Positions 7,429 to 12,838 of a DNA stretch of 16,311 nt are shown here, piece by piece. The stretch covers positions 1 to 16,311 of the forward strand of contig CACZQU010000371.1 in NCBI GenBank assembly GCA_902783305.1, written 5' to 3'. A program made the position numbers and the translations under genes. Under the pieces are notes generated by a model that saw nothing but the letters and a program-made list of their open reading frames with translations, was not told the DNA's origin and ran no database searches. Position 1 is the stretch's first letter; each line of letters opens with the position of its first letter. The stretch comes from an uncultured Lachnospiraceae bacterium. Its GTDB lineage: Bacteria; Bacillota; Clostridia; Lachnospirales; Lachnospiraceae.

Positions 7429-9026
7429 TACAGATCACTCAGCTGAAGCTCCCCATTGACCACAGTCCGCAGGAGCTGGAAGCCAGAATCCGTGCTGTTC
7501 TGGGATGTAAACAGACCCCTTTTACCTTCACCATCGGTAAGAAATCTCTGGATTCCAGACACAAAGAATCCAAATTTTTCGTTTATACTGTCAACGTGGA
7601 GATTCCATCTGAGAAAAAATGGGTTTCACGGGCAAGGAAATCCACGGTGTCTATGGTCAGGGAAACTCTCTACCGGTTCCCGGAAGTTTCTTCACCTGCT
7701 CCGGAAAACCGGCCGCTGGTTGTCGGAAGCGGGCCGGCCGGATTATTTGCCGCATGGTATCTGGCAAGGGCGGGATGGAATCCGGTGATTCTCGAGCAGG
7801 GTCAGGACGCGGCGGCGAGAAAAGCGGCTGTCGACCGGTTCTGGAACGGCGGAGTACTGGATCCGCTCTCCAACGTTCAGTTTGGGGAAGGAGGAGCCGG
7901 TACCTTTTCCGATGGAAAGCTGAATACTCTGGTAAAGGACCCCAGGGGCAGAAACAGGGAGGTATTGCTCCGGTTTGTCAATGCGGGGGCTCCTCCTGAA
8001 ATTCTATATGAACAAAAGCCTCATTTAGGCACAGACCAGCTGGTATCCATTGTGGTTGAGCTGCGCCGCCAGATTGAGCAGATGGGAGGTTCATACCGCT
8101 TCGGGACGAAGATGACCGATCTGATTACGGAGTCCGGCCGGGTACGGGGTGTTATGGTCCGGACCCCTTCGGGTCAGGAGGAGTTTGTACGGACGGATAT
8201 CTGCGTGCTGGCGTTGGGACACAGCGCCAGGGATACCTTCCGGATGCTGTACCGCAGGGGTGCAAGGATGGAGCCGAAAGCTTTTGCCGTCGGACTGCGT
8301 GTGGAGCACTCCCAGAAAAGGATTAATCTCGCCCTTTACGGAGAAGAAGAAAACCCGCTGCTGGGAGCGGCAGCATACAAAGTGACGCATACCTGCAGTA
8401 ACGGACGGGGAGTGTATTCCTTTTGCATGTGTCCGGGAGGGTATGTGGTCAACGCCTCTTCGGAGCCGGGACATCTGTGTGTCAACGGGATGAGCTACAG
8501 CCGGCGGGACAGCTCGAATGCCAACAGCGCGGTTATTGTCACGGTACGGCCGGAGGACACCCTGGGCGGCGGTCTGTTTGGGGGGGTTGAATTTCAGCGG
8601 CAGCTGGAAAAAAAAGCTTTTGAAACGGCAGATGGAAAAATCCCTGTTCAGCGCTGGGAGGATTTTCTGAGATGCAGTCCATCCTCCGGGTTTGGGTCGG
8701 TTCTGCCCCGGATAAAGGGAGCTTATGCTCCGGAGGATGTCCGTCATATCCTGCCTCCGGAGCTTGCGCAATGTATTGAGGAAGGGATCCGCAGCTTTGG
8801 GAAAAAGATACCGGGCTTTGATGATCCCGATATGCTGCTTAGCGCTGTGGAGAGCCGCAGCTCTTCTCCCATAAGGATTCTCCGCGATCCCGCGACCTTT
8901 CAGTCCGTTATTCAGGGGCTGTATCCCATCGGAGAAGGAGCCGGATATGCGGGGGGCATTACTTCGGCCGCGATGGATGGGATCAAAGCTGCCGAAATGA
9001 TTCTTACGGGTGTAGCAATCCCATAG
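7425..9026 (+). CDS. COG2509-type FAD-dependent protein
   Basis: This is a second flavoprotein, of the family of uncharacterised FAD-dependent dehydrogenases (COG2509). An N-terminal domain of about 90 residues (ITQLKLPIDHSPQELEARI and following) precedes the Rossmann fold, as is usual for this family. The FAD motif VVGSGPAGLFAAWYLARAG places GSGPAG at residues 101-106, with Glu in VILEQG. Other family stretches are SNVQFGEGGAGTFSDGKL, KPHLGTDQL, TYRMLYRRG-like FRMLYRRGARMEPKAFAVG, FCMCPGGYVVNASSE, and the C-terminal YPIGEGAGYAGGITSAAMDG. The length is 533 residues. The start ATG 7425 has AGGAGGAG at 7413-7420 and overlaps the previous stop by ATGA. The reaction is unknown. Its coupling to another flavoprotein and a PLP enzyme suggests a shared process, which is inference only. 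Confidence 0.9.
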   Translation: MIQITQLKLPIDHSPQELEARIRAVLGCKQTPFTFTIGKKSLDSRHKESKFFVYTVNVEIPSEKKWVSRARKSTVSMVRETLYRFPEVSSPAPENRPLVVGSGPAGLFAAWYLARAGWNPVILEQGQDAAARKAAVDRFWNGGVLDPLSNVQFGEGGAGTFSDGKLNTLVKDPRGRNREVLLRFVNAGAPPEILYEQKPHLGTDQLVSIVVELRRQIEQMGGSYRFGTKMTDLITESGRVRGVMVRTPSGQEEFVRTDICVLALGHSARDTFRMLYRRGARMEPKAFAVGLRVEHSQKRINLALYGEEENPLLGAAAYKVTHTCSNGRGVYSFCMCPGGYVVNASSEPGHLCVNGMSYSRRDSSNANSAVIVTVRPEDTLGGGLFGGVEFQRQLEKKAFETADGKIPVQRWEDFLRCSPSSGFGSVLPRIKGAYAPEDVRHILPPELAQCIEEGIRSFGKKIPGFDDPDMLLSAVESRSSSPIRILRDPATFQSVIQGLYPIGEGAGYAGGITSAAMDGIKAAEMILTGVAIP

Positions 9027-9030
9027 AAAA

Positions 9031-9051
9031 TGTGATACTATACTAAGGCAG
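9031..9051 (+). promoter_or_regulatory. Possible promoter -10 region upstream of radC
   Basis: TATACT at 9039-9044 matches five of six positions of a sigma-A -10 box, and TGTGATACT just upstream could act as an overlapping extended -10. No convincing -35 is seen at the right distance (9016-9021 reads CAATCC). This is the first break in gene packing since base 4955 and would separate the flavoprotein cassette from radC and the rod-shape genes. It is weak evidence. Confidence 0.3.
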
Positions 9052-9116
9052 ATGCTCATTCAGACGGAATGGCCTGCTTCAGGATCTTTTCTCCTGGAGG
9101 CTTTGAGAGCGCTTGC

Positions 9117-9120
9117 AGGA
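9117..9120 (+). promoter_or_regulatory. Ribosome binding site supporting the radC start at 9127
   Basis: AGGA is spaced 6 bases from ATG 9127 and 3 from ATG 9124. The upstream in-frame ATG 9052 has only AAGG at a 4-base or shorter spacing, and it would add residues with no resemblance to RadC. Confidence 0.5.
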
Positions 9121-9126
9121 TTGATG

Positions 9127-9852
9127 ATGAAAAAGAAGAATGAGAACAGGCCCGGTACGGTGAAAGCTCTGCCGCAGGATGCAAGACCTTATGAGAAATG
9201 CATCCGCTATGGCACAGCAGCCCTTAGCGACAGGGAGCTGCTCGCGGTGATTATCCGGTCGGGGATAGCGGGGCAGAATGCCCTTGAGCTTGCGGAAACC
9301 GTGCTGTGCGCGATGGGGAATACTCCATATCCCGGACTTCACGGACTGCTTCACGCTTCCATCAGGGATCTGATGAAGATCCCGGGTGTGGGGAAGGTAA
9401 GGGCCGTTCAGCTGATGTGCGTAGGAGAGCTTTCAAAGAGAATCTCTTCTTCGGAGGTCAGACAGAACCTGAATTTCTCAAATCCGGGCTCAGTAGCCGG
9501 GTATTTTATGGAAAAACTCCGCCATGAAGAGCAGGAGAATATTATTGTCCTGATGCTGGACAGCAAAAACCATCCGATGGGCGAGCCTGTGCTCTCCAAA
9601 GGAACGGCGAATGCCGCCATGATTACGCCCCGGGAGATTTTCATGGAAGCATTACGGTTTCACGCGGTCAGTATTATTCTGATTCACAACCATCCCAGCG
9701 GAGACCCGAATCCCAGTAAAAACGACCTCGAGCTGACACAGAGAGTATCACAGGCCGGAAAACTGGTCGGGATTCTTCTTCTGGATCATATCGTCATTGG
9801 AGACAGAAAATATATCAGCTTCCGGGAACAGCAGCTTTTTGCTTTTGAATAA
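9127..9852 (+). CDS. radC: RadC family JAMM/MPN+ protein
   Basis: RadC proteins have a JAB/MPN metalloprotease-like fold. The old link to recombinational repair is doubtful and the cellular role is unsettled. Using ATG 9127 the protein has 241 residues, close to the family norm. The N terminus RPYEKCIRYGTAALSDRELLAVIIRSG is typical. It is followed by a helix-hairpin-helix LMKIPGVGKVRAVQL and the zinc-binding JAMM motif HNHPSGDPNPSKND, with His187, His189 and Asp200, and an upstream Glu170 in TPREIFMEAL. All metal ligands are present, so the site looks intact. Earlier in-frame ATGs at 9052 and 9124 exist; the 9052 version adds a 25-residue leader with no family similarity. radC directly before mreB is a common arrangement in Firmicutes. 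Confidence 0.95.
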   Translation: MKKKNENRPGTVKALPQDARPYEKCIRYGTAALSDRELLAVIIRSGIAGQNALELAETVLCAMGNTPYPGLHGLLHASIRDLMKIPGVGKVRAVQLMCVGELSKRISSSEVRQNLNFSNPGSVAGYFMEKLRHEEQENIIVLMLDSKNHPMGEPVLSKGTANAAMITPREIFMEALRFHAVSIILIHNHPSGDPNPSKNDLELTQRVSQAGKLVGILLLDHIVIGDRKYISFREQQLFAFE

Positions 9853-9991
9853 CCAGATCCTGCGCCAGGCCGCAAAGCGGCGGGTCACTGGAGTACAGGA
9901 CCGGGTATATGGGTGGTTCGCCCAGGATTTACCGGTAAGGCAAGAGGCATCGCAGATTCTTTCTGCATACCATATCGACAGAGGATTAAGC
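9853..9991. other. radC-mreB intergenic region with short inverted repeats
   Basis: This is a 139-base gap. Visible structure: CCTG-CGC-CAGG; directly after it GCCGC-AAA-GCGGC; TGGG/CCCA around 9910-9924; a perfect 10-base palindrome TTACCGGTAA at 9929-9938; and GCAGA/TCTGC around 9956-9970. None is followed by a T-run, so no intrinsic terminator is called. The open frame of mreB extends through this gap to 9797, but those 65 codons do not resemble MreB. It may be a leader region; nothing firmer can be said. Confidence 0.45.
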
Positions 9992-11005
9992 ATGCTATTT
10001 GAAAAAAAGTATGGAATTGATATCGGAAGCAGCTATATCAGAGTCTATTCCGCTTTCCGGGATAAACTGGTCACGGATCATAACATGATCGCGTACCGCG
10101 GCCATACGATTCTGGCTACCGGCAGCGAAGCGTATGAGATGTTTGAAAAGGCTCCTTCGGATATACGGATCGATACTCCTATGGCATTCGGAACCATCTC
10201 AAACCGTGAGCTGCAGGAGATCATTCTCTACCAGATGATGAGGGGAGAGGACCGTTTTCCTACCAGAGGGTGCAAGGTCTATTTCGCGGTGCCTTCCGAC
10301 ATCAGCGCTCTGGAGAGGAGGGCATACTGGGAGGTTGTCAACGGGAACTGGATACACAGAACCCGGGTTTACGCAGTGGAGGCGTCACTGGCTGACGCGG
10401 TAGCCCTTGGACTGGATATCGACAAGGCGTCCGGCTCCATGCTGGTCAATATCGGATCGCAGAGAACCCGGTTTTCCGTGCTGGGAGACGGGAGGATCAT
10501 CATGAACCGTGAGTTTCCTGTCGGAGGCTCTCAGATCAATGAAGGGATTGCGCAGGAAATCCGGCGCAAATATCATCTGGTCATCGGGGAAAAGACCGCC
10601 AACAGGCTGAAACTGGCCATGGGGAGATTATATGACCAGCGCGAAGAAGCCCGCAAGGTGGTGGGGCTGGACAGTGTATCCGGACTTCCCCGTGAGGAAG
10701 TGATCTCGGCTGACGTGGTCAATACCGGTATCATGAACAGTATCAATGATCTGGCAGCCCAGATGAAAGTGTTTTTTGAGCGCATTCCTCCCCAGGTGGC
10801 GTATACCGTTTCCAGGGAAGGCATTTACCTGACCGGGGGATCCGCCAGGATCCCGCATATCGACAAATATCTGGCAAGCTGTACAGGATTCATGTTTAAT
10901 CTGTCTGATCTGTACGAGGGATCAACGGTCAGAGGACTGCAGAAGATCATGATGAGCAGGTCTTTGTCCAGGCATGCCCAGGCGATTCATATGAGGAGGC
11001 TTTAA
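9992..11005 (+). CDS. mreB: MreB-family rod-shape protein (divergent actin homologue)
   Basis: MreB forms membrane-bound filaments that guide the lateral-wall synthesis machinery. The start is ATG 9992, with GAGGATT just upstream, giving 337 residues. Actin-fold landmarks are present in order: phosphate-1 YGIDIGSSYIRVY (7-19), VPSDISALERRAYWEVV, VEASLADAVALGL, phosphate-2 equivalent MLVNIGSQRTRFSVLGDG (from 150), FPVGGSQINEGIAQEIRRKYHLVIGEKTA, and adenosine motif IYLTGGSARIPHID (from 278). It departs from typical MreB: DIGGGTT is NIGSQRT, the second Glu of IEEP is Ala, and the C-terminal GTGKAL-like ending is replaced by GSTVRGLQKIM. It may be a specialised or weakly ATP-hydrolysing paralogue. 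Its place directly before mreC and mreD supports an elongasome role. The mreB symbol is used at family level. Confidence 0.85.
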   Translation: MLFEKKYGIDIGSSYIRVYSAFRDKLVTDHNMIAYRGHTILATGSEAYEMFEKAPSDIRIDTPMAFGTISNRELQEIILYQMMRGEDRFPTRGCKVYFAVPSDISALERRAYWEVVNGNWIHRTRVYAVEASLADAVALGLDIDKASGSMLVNIGSQRTRFSVLGDGRIIMNREFPVGGSQINEGIAQEIRRKYHLVIGEKTANRLKLAMGRLYDQREEARKVVGLDSVSGLPREEVISADVVNTGIMNSINDLAAQMKVFFERIPPQVAYTVSREGIYLTGGSARIPHIDKYLASCTGFMFNLSDLYEGSTVRGLQKIMMSRSLSRHAQAIHMRRL

Positions 11006-11171
11006 GAAAAGGACAAGGGGCAGCTGTTCAGTCAGGCTGAACAGGTACGCATCGGGCGTGGCGCTGACGCGCATTCCGAGTACGCCCGATGCCTGATGGT
11101 CAAGGCTTTTTACACGCCTCGCGCAGCAAGTGCGCGAGGCTGACTGAATAATTACGATAAGGGATTCATCT
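11006..11171. other. mreB-mreC intergenic palindromic element, candidate structured RNA or dispersed repeat
   Basis: Three perfect hairpins and one long-range stem are visible. Hairpin 1 is CTGTTCAG (11024-11031) with CTGAACAG (11037-11044). Hairpin 2 is GCATCGGGCGT (11049-11059) with ACGCCCGATGC (11082-11092), extendable by a G-U pair, its 20-base loop holding a further GCG/CGC. Hairpin 3 is GCCTCGCGCA (11116-11125) with TGCGCGAGGC (11131-11140). The segment 11025-11035 pairs with 11140-11150 in 11 consecutive pairs (one G-U), enclosing hairpins 2 and 3. This excludes hairpin 1, so two folds compete. No T-run follows any hairpin. mreC's ribosome binding site (AAGGG, 11159-11163) lies just outside. 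The function is unknown. Confidence 0.75.
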
Positions 11172-12209
11172 ATGAAAAAAATGCATAAGCAAGTCCGGTT
11201 CCATCTGAAAAGCAAACATCTGCTTGGAATCATGACCCTCTTTTGCATTAGCTGTATGCTGGCTGCTTTCGCGGCAGGGATCAGCACGGCTCCGCTGCAG
11301 GAAGGTGCCAGCCTGGCAATTGTTCCTTTTGAAAAAAGTATCCTGGGTGTCAGCAGCTTTTTTTCCCAGATCCGGCAGCGGATGCGTGAAAAAGAGGAAA
11401 TCATATTTGAAAATGAAGAGCTGAAGGCAGAGATTGACTCTCTGGTCAGCGAGAACAATAAACTGATCCAGGATCAGGAAGAATATAACCACCTTAAAGA
11501 GCTTTATAAGCTGGATCAGGATTATCTGGATTATCCCAAGGTGGCGGCCAGGATCATTTCCAAGGATCCCGGCAACTGGTACGATACCTTTATCATCAAC
11601 CGCGGATCCAGAGACGGAATACGGGTAAACAATAATGTGATCGCCCAAAGAGGACTGGTAGGAATCGTGACGGACGTCGGCAGCAGGTGGGCTGCAGTCC
11701 GTTCCATCATCGACGACAGCAGCTCTGTCAGTGCCATGACCATCACCAGTGAGGACAACTTTATTGTGCACGGCGATCTGGAGCTGATTGATGAGGGAAA
11801 GCTGAAATTTGAGCAGCTGTATGACATAGAAGGTATTGTCACCGCAGGGGAGAGAGTTGTGACCTCGAACATCAGTGAAAACTATGTGGAAGGTTTGTTT
11901 ATCGGATATATCAATGAAGTGGAACAGGATTCCAATAATCTGACGAAGACAGGAACCATTGTGACGCCGGTTGATTTTGCCCATCTGAGGGATGTCTTTG
12001 TGATCACGGTCAACAAGGAGGATTTCCGGTCAGAGGAAAGCGGGTACGGAGACGCCGTGGGAGCGGAGGAACCCTCTTTGGAGACGGAGAATCCTTCGGC
12101 TGAGGATTATGAAGATGAGGCTGTCTATGAAGACAACGCGGACGAGGGCCTCTATGAGGGGGAATACGCGGAGATTTATGAGGAAAGCTATGATGACTGG
12201 TATGAGTGA
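11172..12209 (+). CDS. mreC: Rod shape-determining protein MreC
   Basis: MreC is a single-pass membrane protein whose extracytoplasmic part binds and activates PBP2-RodA. The order of parts fits: a basic N-terminal stretch, a transmembrane segment at about residues 17-37 (LLGIMTLFCISCMLAAFAAGI region), a coiled coil at about 60-112 (EEIIFENEELKAEIDSLVSE), then the two beta domains. The latter start at AARIISKDPGNWYDTFIINRGSRDGI, with QRGLVGIVTDVG and VITSNISENYVEGLFIGYI-like family stretches. The start is ATG 11172 with AAGGG 8 bases upstream. The protein has 345 residues because of an unusual C-terminal tail: about 26 of the last 63 residues are Asp or Glu, 8 are Tyr, and only one is basic. 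The core assignment is secure; the tail looks disordered and its role is unknown. Confidence 0.95.
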   Translation: MKKMHKQVRFHLKSKHLLGIMTLFCISCMLAAFAAGISTAPLQEGASLAIVPFEKSILGVSSFFSQIRQRMREKEEIIFENEELKAEIDSLVSENNKLIQDQEEYNHLKELYKLDQDYLDYPKVAARIISKDPGNWYDTFIINRGSRDGIRVNNNVIAQRGLVGIVTDVGSRWAAVRSIIDDSSSVSAMTITSEDNFIVHGDLELIDEGKLKFEQLYDIEGIVTAGERVVTSNISENYVEGLFIGYINEVEQDSNNLTKTGTIVTPVDFAHLRDVFVITVNKEDFRSEESGYGDAVGAEEPSLETENPSAEDYEDEAVYEDNADEGLYEGEYAEIYEESYDDWYE

Positions 12210-12310
12210 TCCCGGAAGGGAAAGCGTTGACAGGAACAGCCTGATTTCCGGAAATTGTTCTGCGCTTCGCGCTCACCGGAATCCGGAGTCATGGACAGGA
12301 AGGAGATGAA
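12210..12310. other. mreC-mreD intergenic region with nested hairpin
   Basis: GATTTCCGG (12243-12251) pairs with CCGGAATC (12276-12283) with a single bulged T. Inside its loop GCGC-TTC-GCGC (12262-12272) forms a tight hairpin. No T-run follows. A TTGACA lies near 12226-12231, but no -10 box is seen 16-18 bases on. The mreD ribosome binding site GGAAGGAG ends at 12305. Confidence 0.5.
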
Positions 12311-12838
12311 ATGAAGAGCCGCATTTCCCTGCTGATCCTGATTGTTGTCTGTTTTCTGATACAGACAACGATGCTTGGGCGGATTGCGATCGGTCAGATC
12401 AAACCCAATTTACTCCTTATCCTCTGTGTCTGCATGGGGCTGATGAGAGGGAGAAAAAGAGGCCTGTGGACCGGTTTTGCCGCAGGGCTTCTGATCGATC
12501 TTTTTTTTGGAGCGGTTTTTGGCTTTTATGCCCTGGTATATATGTATGTAGGCTATTTCAGCGGTTATGCCCATATGATTTACTATGACGATGACATCAA
12601 GGTACCTCTCGGCATGACGGCCTGCGCAGATCTGGTTTATAATCTCGCGGTTTACTGTCTGCAGTTTCTGCTCAGAGGACGTGTGAACCTGCAGGTTTAT
12701 CTTTTCCGGATCATCCTGCCGGAGGTCTTTTACACCACAATCCTTGCCCTGATCGTATATTACCCGATTCGTTCCTACGTTTACCGGTTCGACAAGCCTT
12801 ACTGGAAGGAAGGTGCATCCATTTGGGTAATCAAATAA
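12311..12838 (+). CDS. mreD: Rod shape-determining membrane protein MreD
   Basis: MreD is an integral membrane partner of MreC in the elongasome. The 175-residue product is hydrophobic, with about five membrane-spanning segments: ISLLILIVVCFLIQTTML, IKPNLLLILCVCMGL, LWTGFAAGLLIDLFFGAVFGFYALVYM, ADLVYNLAVYCLQFLL and ILPEVFYTTILALIVYYPI. The family-typical pattern of a KPNLLLIL stretch followed by GxxxGFxxGLLxDLFFG is clear. ATG 12311 is preceded by GGAAGGAG at a 5-base spacing. The last 16 bases overlap the start of mrdA, whose ribosome binding site is inside mreD, so the two are probably coupled. Confidence 0.94.
   Translation: MKSRISLLILIVVCFLIQTTMLGRIAIGQIKPNLLLILCVCMGLMRGRKRGLWTGFAAGLLIDLFFGAVFGFYALVYMYVGYFSGYAHMIYYDDDIKVPLGMTACADLVYNLAVYCLQFLLRGRVNLQVYLFRIILPEVFYTTILALIVYYPIRSYVYRFDKPYWKEGASIWVIK
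12810..12815 (+). promoter_or_regulatory. Ribosome binding site within mreD supporting the TTG start of mrdA
   Basis: AAGGTG, extended upstream as GGAAGGAAGGTG, is 7 bases from TTG 12823. Later in-frame ATG or GTG codons near 12898-12903 would remove part of the N-terminal membrane anchor, so the TTG is preferred. Confidence 0.6.

Noticed and set aside
9797..9991. 65-codon N-terminal extension of the MreB-like frame, overlapping radC
   Set aside because: It has no MreB similarity. A ribosome binding site and ATG at 9981-9994 place the start exactly at the family N terminus.
11116..11150. Intrinsic terminator after mreB
   Set aside because: The 10-bp GC-rich hairpin is strong, but the following bases (TGACTGAATAATTACG) lack a T-run, and mreC continues the same functional set.
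12226..12254. Promoter in the mreC-mreD gap based on TTGACA
   Set aside because: The hexamer matches a -35 box, but the sequence 16-18 bases downstream (around GGAAAT) does not match a -10 box.
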